Source of the DNA: Aquibium carbonis
GTDB taxonomy: Bacteria > Pseudomonadota > Alphaproteobacteria > Rhizobiales > Rhizobiaceae
Reading direction: 5' to 3'
Assembly (NCBI RefSeq): GCF_003970795.1
Contig: NZ_RWKW01000042.1
Span: 1-60,530 of the forward strand
DNA length: 60,530 bases
The notes under the pieces are model-generated. The model was not told the DNA's origin and did not search any database. It saw nothing but the letters and a program-made list of their open reading frames with translations. Both the position numbers and the translations under genes were made by a program. Within the stretch, counting starts at the first letter, position 1. Every line of letters begins with the position of its first letter. Below are positions 28,365-37,545 of the stretch, piece after piece.

Positions 28365-28994
28365 ATGTCCGAGCTTTTTTCACTGTCCGCGCCCGACCTT
28401 GCGGCTCTTCTGTGCAGCAAGGTGTGCCACGACATCATATCGCCGGTCGGCGCGCTCAACAACGGGCTTGAACTGCTGGACGAAGGCGGCGCGGACGAAG
28501 ACGCGATGAAGCTGATCCGTGCCAGCGCCCTGACAGCGTCCGCACGCCTCCAGTTCGCGCGGATTGCCTTCGGCGCGGCGGGTTCGGCCGGCATGCAGAT
28601 CGACACCGGGGATGCGGAGTCGGTCGCCACCGCCTATTTCCGCAACGAGAAGCCGAACCTCGAATGGTCGGGGACCCGCGCGTTGCTGCCGAAGAACATG
28701 GTCAAGCTGCTCCTGAACATGCTTCTCATCGCAGCCGGCGCCATCCCGCGCGGCGGTACGATGAAGGTCGAACTGCTCGACCTCATGACGGAACCGAAGT
28801 TCACGATCATCTCGACCGGGCCGATGGTGCGGGTCCCGCCGAAGTTTCTGGAACTCCATTCGGGCTCCCGCCCGGACGAGCCCATCGATGCGCACACGGT
28901 CCAGCCGTACTACACGTTGCTGATGGCGCGGGAGGCCGGGATGACGATTTCCATTCATGCTTCGGCAGAAGAAATCACGCTCACGGCGGCTTGA
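28365..28994 (+). CDS. chpT: Histidine phosphotransferase ChpT
   Basis: A 209-residue cytoplasmic phosphotransfer protein that passes phosphate from CckA to CtrA and CpdR. The phosphorylated His is residue 22 in SKVCHDIISPVGALNNGLELL-like context, the normal place for ChpT. The C-terminal half is a degenerate histidine-kinase ATPase fold without nucleotide motifs (KNMVKLLLNMLLIAAGAIP). Its partner ctrA is 0.6 kb downstream on the other strand. A single GANTC site is at 28303-28307 in the upstream region. Confidence 0.92.
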   Translation: MSELFSLSAPDLAALLCSKVCHDIISPVGALNNGLELLDEGGADEDAMKLIRASALTASARLQFARIAFGAAGSAGMQIDTGDAESVATAYFRNEKPNLEWSGTRALLPKNMVKLLLNMLLIAAGAIPRGGTMKVELLDLMTEPKFTIISTGPMVRVPPKFLELHSGSRPDEPIDAHTVQPYYTLLMAREAGMTISIHASAEEITLTAA

Positions 28995-29137
28995 TTTCGT
29001 CTTTGGGCAGACGACGAGGCCCTTGTTTCGAAGTTTACCGATCTGTTTCGGCTTTTATTTTCACATCCTGATTACTCTGCAACCTGGGGCAGAAAAGGGT
29101 TTCCGCATGATGCGGTCGCTACTCAGGGAATGTGAAC

Positions 29138-29506
29138 ATGAAACGCTGCATGATCGTCGATGATTCCAGTATCATCAGGAAAGTGGTGAAGCGCATCCTG
29201 GGCGGCCCCGACATGATCGTCGTCGAGGCCGGAAACGGGCGCGACGCCCTGGCCATGTGTGCGGCGGACCTCCCCGACGCCATCATTCTCGACGGCACGC
29301 TTCCCGACATGCAGGCGCCCGAGTTCATTCACGCGTTCAAGGCGATACCCGGCGCCAAGGACGTGCGCATTCTCGTCGCCATCCTTGAATTCGACATCGG
29401 CGCCATCATGCGCGCCAAGCGCGCCGGCGCACACGGCTACATGCTGAAGCCCTTCAACCGGGCCCAGCTGATGGATCGTTTCCGCGAACTCAAGATCGCC
29501 GCCTGA
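29138..29506 (+). CDS. Single-domain response regulator with an atypical switch residue
   Basis: A 122-residue lone receiver domain. The acidic pocket is MIVDDSS at 5-11, the phosphoacceptor Asp is near 52 in AIILDGTLPDM, and the Lys is in GYMLKPF. In an ungapped alignment of the beta4-alpha4 region to CheY, the conserved switch Thr/Ser is replaced by Ile (LVAILEFD). The sequence is not CpdR-like. The ATG at 29138 is used (AGGGAA 8 bp upstream). It lies between chpT and ctrA, so it may be another phosphate acceptor or sink in the CckA-ChpT pathway; that is inference from position. Confidence 0.88.
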   Translation: MKRCMIVDDSSIIRKVVKRILGGPDMIVVEAGNGRDALAMCAADLPDAIILDGTLPDMQAPEFIHAFKAIPGAKDVRILVAILEFDIGAIMRAKRAGAHGYMLKPFNRAQLMDRFRELKIAA

Positions 29507-29549
29507 GCGATCGACCCGGCCGGGCGAACAGCCACGCGCCGGAACAATG

Positions 29550-29585
29550 AAAACCGCCCGCCGATCGAGAGCGATCGCCGGGCGG
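29550..29585 (-). terminator. Terminator of ctrA (possibly bidirectional)
   Basis: CCGCCCG and CGGGCGG pair, then a C/C mismatch, then CGATCG/CGATCG around an AGAG loop. Read on the minus strand it is followed by TTTTC. It lies between the convergent ctrA and lone-receiver genes. Confidence 0.8.
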
Positions 29586-29608
29586 CACGACTTTCGATGG
29601 ATCGAAAC

Positions 29609-30304
<696 letters not shown>

Positions 30305-30370
30305 TTCAATCCCCTCTTCTGCAGCCGAGCCGGGTATGCCGACATGCCGGCCCGGGAGCAGTCGTTACGT

Positions 30371-30536
30371 GACTCGAAAGCTGCCACGAAATGGTTAACA
30401 AAATCTGATTCCGCATTGCAAGCGCAATCGTCATCCCGAAGTATCAAACCCACCCCATTGAATCCAAACATGAATCTTCACGTGAATTCGTTAAGGTTCA
30501 AGCTTAAGAAACTGCGTCAACCGACTCTGGCGACTC
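30371..30536. promoter_or_regulatory. Cluster of six GANTC (CcrM) sites and a CtrA box upstream of ctrA
   Basis: GANTC occurs at 30371-30375, 30407-30411, 30460-30464, 30472-30476, 30523-30527 and 30532-30536. In random sequence one per 256 bp or fewer would be expected, so six in 166 bp is a clear excess. CcrM methylates this site in alphaproteobacteria and controls the ctrA promoter in Caulobacter. On the minus strand TTAACCAT at 30398-30391 fits the CtrA box as I recall it for Sinorhizobium, and a near match GTAACCAT is at 30629-30622. The rest of the 436-bp ctrA to FliJ interval shows no other gene. Confidence 0.7.
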
Positions 30537-30740
30537 GCCTTGTCGATTTCCGGAAAAGGCGCACGGCTTTTTTTACCGCCCCTTAAGCCCTCGACGTTAT
30601 GATTAACGGTGCGCGTAAACGAATGGTTACCGACATCGAAAATCCTTACGATTTCGTTTGCCATGGACCGTTGTCGTGCAGAGGCGTGGGTCGGGCGTGA
30701 CTTTTTCCGGCTGGGTACGCGTATTCGGGAGTAAGCGGAC

Positions 30741-31118
30741 ATGAAGTCACGTGGAAATCTGGTTCGATTGAAGCAATTTCAGGTCAATGAGAAGCGCCGG
30801 CAGCTGGCGCAGCTGGACATGATGATCGCGGAATTCGACCGAATGGCCGCCGAACTCGACGCGCAGGTCTCCATCGAGGAGAAGAAGTCGGGAATCACCG
30901 ACACCAGCCATTTCGCCTATCCGACCTTCGCCAAGGCGGCCAGGCAGCGGCGCGACAACCTGAACAACTCCCGTCTGGACCTGCTCCAGCAGAAGGGCGC
31001 AGCAGAAATGGCCCTGGAGGAAGCCGAGGCGGAACTGGCGAAGGCCGAACAGCTCGAGAATCGCGATGCGCGCGTGCGCGACGCCGAAACCGACCTGCGC
31101 CGCGCCGTGGCGGGCTGA
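30741..31118 (+). CDS. FliJ-like small coiled-coil protein
   Basis: A 125-residue, highly charged, wholly helical protein (NLVRLKQFQVNEKRRQLAQLD at the N-terminus and a Glu/Ala-rich C-terminal helix). Length and pattern match the FliJ-like proteins found beside ctrA in alphaproteobacteria; FliJ is a flagellar export chaperone or ATPase stalk. No flagellar genes are in the window, so the flagellar link is from family and synteny only. It is divergent from ctrA across a 436-bp region with many GANTC sites. Confidence 0.75.
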   Translation: MKSRGNLVRLKQFQVNEKRRQLAQLDMMIAEFDRMAAELDAQVSIEEKKSGITDTSHFAYPTFAKAARQRRDNLNNSRLDLLQQKGAAEMALEEAEAELAKAEQLENRDARVRDAETDLRRAVAG

Positions 31119-31207
31119 CGCACGCCGGCACGCCGACCACGACCGCCCCGGACGCATTGCCCCGCAGCATCCTTCCGAAGCGACCCGTCTTCATCTATAG
31201 GGCGCGA

Positions 31208-31675
31208 ATGCGCCTGGTCCCACCCATCCTCCTGTTTCTTGCGACGGTTGCCTTTGCGCTCGGCGTCACCTTGCCGCTGATCCGTGTCGAACGGCTCTAT
31301 TTCTTTACTGAGGAACCCTCGCTGGCCGGCATCATCGCGGCGCTGTGGCGCGGCGGCGACCCGTTCCTCGCCACCGTCATCGCGCTGTTCTCGGTTGTCT
31401 TCCCGTCCATCAAGCTTCTGTTGCTGCATGTCGCCGCGCATTCGGGACGCGCCGCCCACGACCGTCTTCCGGCCTGGCTGCGTGGCTTGTCGAACTGGTC
31501 GATGCTGGATGTGGTGCTGGTGGCGCTGGTGATCTTCACCGCCAAGACGAGCGGCCTGGCAACGGCCTTTACCAGGCCCGGACTGTGGTTCTTCGCGCTG
31601 TCTGTGGTGCTGACGGTCGCGGTCTCGGCAACGCTTCGACGCGAGCAACCGGGAGACGACACTCGCGCCGACTGA
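31208..31675 (+). CDS. PqiA-like (paraquat-inducible protein A) membrane protein
   Basis: A 155-residue inner-membrane protein with four hydrophobic segments (near 5-25, 55-80, 100-118 and 125-143). The spacing and motifs (LPLIRVERLYFF, FSVVFPSIKLLLL, NWSMLDVVLVAL) match one half of PqiA, whose members belong to lipid-transport-linked MCE systems. No MCE gene is seen here. I use the ATG at 31208; a TTG at 31157 is in frame but less likely. Confidence 0.75.
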   Translation: MRLVPPILLFLATVAFALGVTLPLIRVERLYFFTEEPSLAGIIAALWRGGDPFLATVIALFSVVFPSIKLLLLHVAAHSGRAAHDRLPAWLRGLSNWSMLDVVLVALVIFTAKTSGLATAFTRPGLWFFALSVVLTVAVSATLRREQPGDDTRAD

Positions 31676-31814
31676 CCCGGTTCCGCTGCATCGAGCGTGG
31701 AGCCAGCGTCCACGCCAAGATCGAGGTCGATGCCTCGGCAAGCCTGTGGAGCCCCGCCGCGAACCTCCGGGCCAGCGCTACCACGAGCGAGGCCTGTACG
31801 CTCAGGGCGGCGGA

Positions 31815-32090
31815 CTAATGTCTGTATTGCTGGATGCGGGTGGTGCGAAGGCCGGCCAGGCCATACTCGTCGATCGAGGCCTGCCACGAGAGGAATTCCT
31901 CGACGGTGAGCTTGTAGCGCTGACAGGCTTCCTCGAGGCTGAGGAGGCCGCCCCGAACAGCGGCGACGACTTCCGCCTTGCGACGGATGACCCAGCGACG
32001 CGTGTTGCTCGGCGGCAGATCGGCTATCGTCAGCGGGCTGCCATCTGGCCCTATCACGTACTTGACCCGCGGTCTCACCAGATCGGTCAT
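31815..32090 (-). CDS. sciP: CtrA inhibitor SciP (DUF1153)
   Basis: A 91-residue protein that binds CtrA at promoters and blocks RNA polymerase recruitment in Caulobacter G1 cells. The sequence MTDLVRPRVKYVIGPDGSPL, then NTRRWVIRRKAEVVAAV and LSLEEACQRYKLTVEEFLSW, is the nearly invariant SciP helix-turn-helix. I start at the ATG at 32090; the reading frame extends upstream to 32135 without support. Three GANTC sites lie upstream. Finding it 1.5 kb from ctrA places activator and inhibitor in one neighbourhood. Confidence 0.94.
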   Translation of the reverse strand: MTDLVRPRVKYVIGPDGSPLTIADLPPSNTRRWVIRRKAEVVAAVRGGLLSLEEACQRYKLTVEEFLSWQASIDEYGLAGLRTTRIQQYRH

Positions 32091-32178
32091 TTTACTCTCT
32101 ACACCCGACACAAACTCGGCACCAACAGACTGCACACTACCGGCCTAGCTTTAAAAATTGGCTAAGCTCGCGGTAAGT

Positions 32179-32219
32179 GAATCGTAACGAATCGGGACTT
32201 GCTAAAATGCGATGGATTC
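32179..32219. promoter_or_regulatory. Three GANTC (CcrM) sites between sciP and mnmA
   Basis: GAATC at 32179-32183 and 32189-32193 and GATTC at 32215-32219, all within 41 bp and about 90-130 bp upstream of the sciP start. Position fits methylation-dependent timing of sciP; this is inference. Confidence 0.6.
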
Positions 32220-32333
32220 GCAGGCCCGCCAGCATCATTCCGGGCGCGATGCTGGTATCCCGACAATTCTTGACCTATCTGTCGAACATGGGCATTGGAC
32301 CCCTGATCTAGACAGAAAGAAGCGAACCAGCCG

Positions 32334-33515
32334 ATGAACAGCCTGGACCTTCCCGGCCGTCCGGAAGACACCCGCGTCGTCGTGGCGATGTCGGGCGGCG
32401 TCGACTCGTCCGTCGTTGCGGGCCTGCTCAAGAAGGAAGGCTACGACGTCGTCGGCGTGACCTTGCAGCTCTATGACCATGGCGCAGCCGTCCATCGCGC
32501 GGGTTCGTGCTGCGCGGGCCGCGACATCGAGGATGCGCGCCGCGTCGCCGAGACGCTCGGGATTCCGCATTACGTGCTGAACTACGAGCAGCGCTTTCGC
32601 GAGGCCGTCATCGATCCTTTCGCCCGCAGCTACCTGTCGGGCGAGACGCCGATTCCGTGCGTGGCCTGCAACCAGACGGTCAAGTTTGCCGACCTGCTCG
32701 GCACCGCCCGGGATCTCGGCGCCGAAGCGCTCGCCACCGGCCACTACATTCGCAGCCGCGCCAACGGCGCGCACCGGGCGCTCTACCGTCCGCTCGATGC
32801 CGATCGCGACCAGAGCTACTTCCTGTTCGCGACGACGCAGGACCAGCTGGACTACCTGCGCTTTCCGCTCGGTAGCCGGTCCAAGCCCGAGGTTCGCGCG
32901 ATGGCCGAGGAGATGGGGCTGTCGGTCGCCGGCAAGCAGGACAGCCAGGACATCTGCTTCGTGCCCCAGGGCAAGTATTCCGACATGATCGCCAAGCTGA
33001 ACCCGAATGCGGCCACGGCGGGCGACATCGTCCACATCGACGGACGACTGCTCGGCCGCCACCAGGGCATCATGCACTACACGGTCGGCCAGCGCCGCGG
33101 CATCGGCATCGCGGCGGGCGAACCGCTATACGTCGTGCACCTCGACGCCAGTGGCGCGCGCGTGGTCGTCGGCCCGCGCGAGGCGCTGGAGACACGTCGC
33201 CTTTCGTTGCGGGATTTCAACTGGCTCGGAGACGGCCCCCTGGCCGATCTCGCCGGCTCCGGTCTCGAGCTGTTCGCCAAGGTCCGGTCGACCCGTCCGC
33301 CACGGCCGGCGATCCTGCATGTCGGGCCGGACGGTCGCGCCGAAGTGGAGCTTGCCGATGGCGAGACCGGCGTCGCACCTGGGCAAGCCTGCGTGCTCTA
33401 CGCGGACGATGGCAACGAAGCGCGCGTCCTTGGCGGCGGCTTCATCGAGCGGGCCCGCCGCTCGGGTGCGGCGGAGTCCATGCTGGAGAAGCTCGCCGAG
33501 AATTCGCTCGCCTGA
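32334..33515 (+). CDS. mnmA: tRNA 2-thiouridine(34) synthase MnmA
   Basis: A 393-residue enzyme that thiolates U34 of tRNA-Lys, -Glu and -Gln. The PP-loop is [13 protein letters not shown] at about 19-31; the catalytic Cys pair is in [12 protein letters not shown] near 107 and [12 protein letters not shown] near 205, and the central GHYIRS and VGQRRGIGI are family motifs. Length is slightly above the usual 360-380 through an N-terminal extension. Divergent from sciP. Confidence 0.96.
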   Translation: MNSLDLPGRPEDTRVVVAMSGGVDSSVVAGLLKKEGYDVVGVTLQLYDHGAAVHRAGSCCAGRDIEDARRVAETLGIPHYVLNYEQRFREAVIDPFARSYLSGETPIPCVACNQTVKFADLLGTARDLGAEALATGHYIRSRANGAHRALYRPLDADRDQSYFLFATTQDQLDYLRFPLGSRSKPEVRAMAEEMGLSVAGKQDSQDICFVPQGKYSDMIAKLNPNAATAGDIVHIDGRLLGRHQGIMHYTVGQRRGIGIAAGEPLYVVHLDASGARVVVGPREALETRRLSLRDFNWLGDGPLADLAGSGLELFAKVRSTRPPRPAILHVGPDGRAEVELADGETGVAPGQACVLYADDGNEARVLGGGFIERARRSGAAESMLEKLAENSLA

Positions 33516-33646
33516 GCGCCGGCGCGGAACGACGCGCCACCCCATCGATCACGTCGACTGGCCGGTTATCCAACCTTGCGATGTTGATCCTCTCTCCGGA
33601 GGGCGTTATCGTTCATGTCTCCGAATGTTCGATCTGAGGGGATTCA

Positions 33647-34393
33647 ATGCTTGCGATCAACTCTGCGCTCGGCGAAGAACTCGTCGGTCACGCGGTTCGC
33701 AGCGTCGAGGCCGCCGAAACCTTCAGCGACCCGTTTCCGCACATTTTCTTCCGCGATTTCTTTCCCACAGACTTCTACGCACGTCTGCTCGAGGCTTTCC
33801 CACCAGACGACCGCTTCGACCGCCTGAAGGGAGACGGGACGCGCCTTGCGCTACGGCTATACGGCGATCACGTCGATCGGATCGACAACGAACAGCGCGC
33901 GCTCTGGTCGGCGGTTTCGGCCGTCCTCGTCTCCGAGCGCCTGGAAGCTGCCGTGCGCGCGAAGCTCGCCGAGGGGCTGGAGATCCGCCGAAGGGGCGAA
34001 AAGGTCGCAAGCGTCGATGACCTGCGCACGATCGCCAAGCCGGTGATCTACAAGGATGTCGATGGCTACGAGATCAAGCCGCATCCGGACACGCGCAAGA
34101 AGGTCATCACGATGCAGCTCTACTGTCCGGCGGACGAGAGCCAGATGGACCTTGGCACCACCCTCTATCGCGCCTCGGCGAAAGGGTTGCTCAATCCGGG
34201 TTCCTATTTCCTGGAACCGACGAAAACCCTGCCCTTCGCGCCCAATGTCGGCTACGCTTTCGTGGTCCTGAAGGCCTACCACACGCTTACACGCATGAGC
34301 TGGCATGGCCGTCCGAAGATCACGGCGCCGGTCGAGCGGCCCCGCATGTCGATCCTGAACACGTTCTACACCGACGAAACGCTCGGCTTTTGA
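33647..34393 (+). CDS. Putative 2-oxoglutarate/Fe(II)-dependent oxygenase
   Basis: A 248-residue protein with the double-stranded beta-helix layout of 2OG-Fe(II) oxygenases: an HxD iron motif in EIKPHPDTRKKVITMQLY, then the distal His in MSWHGRPKIT with the Arg that binds 2-oxoglutarate two residues later. The N-terminus (FPHIFFRDFFPTDFYARLL) resembles prolyl-hydroxylase-like and glycan-linked members. GAGGGG stands 6 bp before the ATG. The substrate is unknown and no partner gene is obvious. Confidence 0.7.
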   Translation: MLAINSALGEELVGHAVRSVEAAETFSDPFPHIFFRDFFPTDFYARLLEAFPPDDRFDRLKGDGTRLALRLYGDHVDRIDNEQRALWSAVSAVLVSERLEAAVRAKLAEGLEIRRRGEKVASVDDLRTIAKPVIYKDVDGYEIKPHPDTRKKVITMQLYCPADESQMDLGTTLYRASAKGLLNPGSYFLEPTKTLPFAPNVGYAFVVLKAYHTLTRMSWHGRPKITAPVERPRMSILNTFYTDETLGF

Positions 34394-34457
34394 GTGGGCG
34401 AGGCCGCATGCGGCCCGGATGGCGCGCCGTGCGTGCCGTGCCCACCCTCGGGACGGG

Positions 34458-35414
34458 TCAATCGTGGATGACGCTGCCGGCAGTGAGGATGCGAAGCACG
34501 GTGATCGCTTCCTCGCCGCTCGTGCGCGGCTCGGCGCGCGTTTCGATGCACTCGATGAAATGTTCGAGCTCGCGCGTCAGCGGCATTCCTGAATTGTCGA
34601 AATCGACATAGGCCGGCTCGTTGGCCGTAAACGCCCATTGCCCGCTATCCTGCCAGACCGCGTGCCGGTAGACGGCGAGCTTGCGCGGCCCGGGCTCCAC
34701 GTCGTCGAACACCGCCATGGCCTTGGTGCCGACCACCGTGAGCCGCCGCTCGCGATAGGGATTGAGCCGCGAGGTGAACAGGTGCCCGCGCACGCCGCCG
34801 GGAAAACGCATGTGGAGATGCGCGAAGTCGCTGAGATTGTCGAGGATAGCCGCCCCCTCCCCGCGCACCTCCAGCGGCGCCTGGCCGGTGATGGCCAGGA
34901 TCATCGACAGGTCATGCGGGGCGAGATCCCACAGCGCATCGTTCTCGGTGTGGAATTTTCCGAGACCGAGCCGGTGCGAATGGATGTACTTGACCTCGCC
35001 GAGTTCGCCCGCGTCGATCAGCGCCTTCAGCTTCTCGAACGCCGGATGAAAACGCAGCACATGGCCGACCATGAAGATGCGGCCGTTCGCCTTGGCCGCC
35101 GCCACCGCGCGTTCGGCATCGCTCACCGTCAGGGCGATCGGCTTCTCGACCAGCACATCCTTGCCGGCTTCGACGGCGGCGACGGCGAATTCGGCATGAA
35201 ACTGCGGCGGCAGCGCCAGCACGATCGCGTCGACCTCGTCGCTGCGGACGAGATCCTCCGGCGCGATGGCCAGGCATTCCTGCTCCGAGGCAAAGCCTTC
35301 GGCGCGCGCGGCATTGGCGTCGGAAACGGCGTAGAGAGCATCCAGCGACTTCAGGGTGCGAATGTGGTTGCTGCCCCAGTAGCCACAACCGAGGACTGCT
35401 AAACGTGGCGCCAT
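34458..35414 (-). CDS. Gfo/Idh/MocA family NAD(P)-dependent oxidoreductase
   Basis: About 318 residues. The Rossmann motif is AVLGCGYWGSNHIRTL near the N-terminus, EKPIALTVSDAE carries the conserved Lys of the EKP motif, and GHVLRFHPAFEKLKAL leads to the C-terminal alpha/beta domain with the catalytic-region His in DLAPHDLSMI. The pattern is closest to nucleotide-sugar dehydrogenases such as WlbA, so a role in surface sugar synthesis is possible. Start codon uncertain: I use the ATG at 35414; others in frame are at 35447 and a TTG at 35471. Confidence 0.82.
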   Translation of the reverse strand: MAPRLAVLGCGYWGSNHIRTLKSLDALYAVSDANAARAEGFASEQECLAIAPEDLVRSDEVDAIVLALPPQFHAEFAVAAVEAGKDVLVEKPIALTVSDAERAVAAAKANGRIFMVGHVLRFHPAFEKLKALIDAGELGEVKYIHSHRLGLGKFHTENDALWDLAPHDLSMILAITGQAPLEVRGEGAAILDNLSDFAHLHMRFPGGVRGHLFTSRLNPYRERRLTVVGTKAMAVFDDVEPGPRKLAVYRHAVWQDSGQWAFTANEPAYVDFDNSGMPLTRELEHFIECIETRAEPRTSGEEAITVLRILTAGSVIHD

Positions 35415-35598
35415 GTGCGAAATGTCCGAAAGAATCTGGCCTGACATATCGGGCTGCCCGTGGGAACTCAACCCCCGTGCGGCCCCGGGACGAATCTGAA
35501 GCCGTCAAAACGCAACGGAGCGTTGCGGCAAGGCGTTTTCCGGGCCGGCTGGTTCCCACATCGGCCGCCCCGAGCAGCACGCGCGGGACATCTGCCGA

Positions 35599-36525
35599 TT
35601 AACGCCGTGCAAGACGCGGCAGCAGGGCGCCGATGTCGTCGATCCGGCACAGTTCCGTGCCCGGCGTCATGGCGGCGGCGGCGCCGGCGGCGATGCCGAA
35701 GCGGAACGCCTCGATTGCGTCCTGCCCTTCCATCAGCGCCCAGACCATACCGGCCAGGAAGCTGTCGCCCGCCCCGACCGCCGAGCGCACCCTGACAGGG
35801 ATCGTCGGCAGGCGGGTCACGCCATCCCGGCCGGCCAGGATCGCCCCGTCGGCGCCGAGCGTCACGGCGATGAACTCGGCGCCACCTCGCGAAACGATGT
35901 CGGAAGCAACGCCGGCCGCGTCGTCAGGCGCCAGCCGGCGTCCCGCGAAATGCTCCAGTTCGCTCAGGCTTGGCTTGGCGAGGAAGACCCTGGTGCGTTC
36001 GAGCGTGGCCTTGAGGGCAGGGCCGGAGGTGTCGAGAACGAAGCGGGCGCCGCGGCGGGTGGCGGCCTGCGCGGCTCGGGCATAGAAATCCTCCGGCGCG
36101 CCGGCTGGAAGGCTGCCCGAACCGACCACGTAGTCGCTGTCATGGTCGGCCACGACGGCCAGCACATCCTCAAGCCGGGCTGCCGGGACGGCCGGGCCTT
36201 CCGGCACGAATCGGTATTCGAGGCCCGTCGAGGTTTCATGGACGATGAAGCCCAGCCGCGTCTGCCCGTCGATGGCGATGCGCCGGGTAGCAACGCCTTG
36301 TTCGGCCAACAGCCGATCGAGCATCTGGCCCACCTCGCCGCCCGCCAGATAGACGGCTTCGACCGCCCTGCCGAGCTTCGCCGTCACGCGCGCGACATTG
36401 ATGCCGCCGCCACCCGGATCGAAGCGTCCATGGGTGGTGCGCACCTTGCGCACCGGGCGGATCACCTCGGCGTCTCCGGAAACGTCGACCGTGGGGTTGA
36501 GCGTGATCGTGAGGACCTTGGCCAT
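35599..36525 (-). CDS. pfkB: PfkB family sugar kinase, likely 6-phosphofructokinase II
   Basis: A 308-residue ribokinase-fold enzyme. The N-terminus (LTITLNPTVDVSG, then GRFDPGGGGINVARVTAKLG) is very like E. coli PfkB, and the C-terminal signature is AVGAGDSFLAGMVW with the catalytic Asp. PfkB phosphorylates fructose 6-phosphate; 1-phosphofructokinase and tagatose-6-phosphate kinases share the fold. The ATG at 36525 gives the family N-terminus. Two FNR/FixK-type boxes lie in the divergent 327-bp region shared with the CBS-BON gene, suggesting low-oxygen control. Confidence 0.85.
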   Translation of the reverse strand: MAKVLTITLNPTVDVSGDAEVIRPVRKVRTTHGRFDPGGGGINVARVTAKLGRAVEAVYLAGGEVGQMLDRLLAEQGVATRRIAIDGQTRLGFIVHETSTGLEYRFVPEGPAVPAARLEDVLAVVADHDSDYVVGSGSLPAGAPEDFYARAAQAATRRGARFVLDTSGPALKATLERTRVFLAKPSLSELEHFAGRRLAPDDAAGVASDIVSRGGAEFIAVTLGADGAILAGRDGVTRLPTIPVRVRSAVGAGDSFLAGMVWALMEGQDAIEAFRFGIAAGAAAAMTPGTELCRIDDIGALLPRLARR

Positions 36526-36716
36526 GCGTGTTCCTGTCTGCCTGTGTTCCACCAACCCGGCGATGCGGCGCAATGTTCCGTCCTCGTGGGCGCGAACCGG
36601 TCCTGCCGCTCCCCGGCAACCGAATCCTGCTGAAAAGGCCGCTCCGCATCCGATCGTTTCGGTTGTCGACGCGTCGCCGCGATGACGCCATCAAGCGCAC
36701 TTGACCTCGTGGAGCA

Positions 36717-36730
36717 TTGATTGCGGTCAA
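36717..36730. promoter_or_regulatory. FNR/FixK-type box 1
   Basis: TTGATTGCGGTCAA matches TTGAY-N4-RTCAA, the binding site of the Crp/FNR family (FixK, FnrN). It is 32 bp, about three helix turns, from the second box, between divergent pfkB and the CBS-BON gene. The rest of this 327-bp interval shows no gene. Confidence 0.7.
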
Positions 36731-36748
36731 GTTGCGGGCCGGCAGGCT

Positions 36749-36762
36749 TTGACCCGGATCAA
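36749..36762. promoter_or_regulatory. FNR/FixK-type box 2 with aligned -10 for the CBS-BON gene
   Basis: TTGACCCGGATCAA, one base from the rhizobial FixK site TTGATCTGGATCAA core pattern TTGA-N6-TCAA. Its centre at 36755.5 would be at -41.5 from a start near 36797, and an extended -10 of TGC-TAGGAA lies at 36781-36789, in the right place for a class II FNR-activated promoter of the plus-strand gene. Confidence 0.72.
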
Positions 36763-36852
36763 GGTCGCCTGGCCCGTATTTGCTAGGAAGCGAGGCCGGA
36801 AGGCAGCGGCAGCCGCCGCCGCGAACCGGCGTTTGGACAAGGGAGAACCAGC

Positions 36853-37545
36853 ATGAAGGCCGGGGACATCATGACGGCGGGCGCCGCCACCATCGGCGCC
36901 GAGGCAAGCGTTGCCGACGCGGCGCAGATGATGGTGCGGCACCGGATCAGCGGCCTTCCCGTCGTCGATGCGGACGGCCAGCTGATCGGAGTGGTGACCG
37001 AGCGCGATCTCCTGCGCCGTGCCGAGCTCGGCACCGAAAGGCAGCGGCCGCGCTGGTTCGACCTGTGGGTGATGCCGGGCGACGCCGCCGACGACTACGT
37101 TCACGCGCACGGTCGTTCGGTGCGCGACGTGATGAGCCGCCAAGTGGTTTCCGTCGCCGCGGAGACCCCGCTGGAGGAGGTCGTTTCGATCATGGAGAAG
37201 CGCGGCTTCAAGCGCTTGCCGGTTCTGCGTGACGGAAGGATCGTCGGCATCGTCAGCCGCGCAAACTTCCTGGTAGCCCTGGCGCACCGGCTGTCCGACG
37301 ACGAACCGCCCGCCGCCGACGACCTTGCCGTGCGCCGCATGATCCTCGACGAGATCGAGGACCAGACCTGGAGCGGACTTGCCATGGTCGACGTCGAGGT
37401 GGTCGCCGGTGCGGTCTCCCTGCGCGGCACCGTCACCGACGAGCGCGTTCGCCGCGCCGTGGTCGTGGCGGCACAGACCGCGGCCGGCACCCGACCGGTG
37501 ACCGACAGCCTGACCGTGGTTCCCTTCACGCCGATCGGCGTGTAG
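36853..37545 (+). CDS. CBS domain pair with BON domain
   Basis: A 230-residue cytoplasmic protein. Two CBS motifs are seen: residues 7-60 (IMTAGAATIGAEASVADAAQ, then ISGLPVVDADGQLIGVVTERDL) and 94-150 (VMSRQVVSVAAETPLEEVVS, then FKRLPVLRDGRIVGIVSRANF). The C-terminal 65 residues form a BON-like domain (VEVVAGAVSLRGTVTDERVRRAV). CBS pairs sense adenine nucleotides. Such proteins are often induced at low oxygen, which fits the two FNR/FixK-type boxes upstream. GGGAG is found at the ribosome site. No enzyme domain is attached. Confidence 0.88.
   Translation: MKAGDIMTAGAATIGAEASVADAAQMMVRHRISGLPVVDADGQLIGVVTERDLLRRAELGTERQRPRWFDLWVMPGDAADDYVHAHGRSVRDVMSRQVVSVAAETPLEEVVSIMEKRGFKRLPVLRDGRIVGIVSRANFLVALAHRLSDDEPPAADDLAVRRMILDEIEDQTWSGLAMVDVEVVAGAVSLRGTVTDERVRRAVVVAAQTAAGTRPVTDSLTVVPFTPIGV

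Noticed and set aside
30491..30507. Full CtrA site TTAA-N7-TTAA upstream of ctrA
   Set aside because: The two TTAA are separated by 9 bp rather than 7, so it does not meet the Caulobacter consensus.
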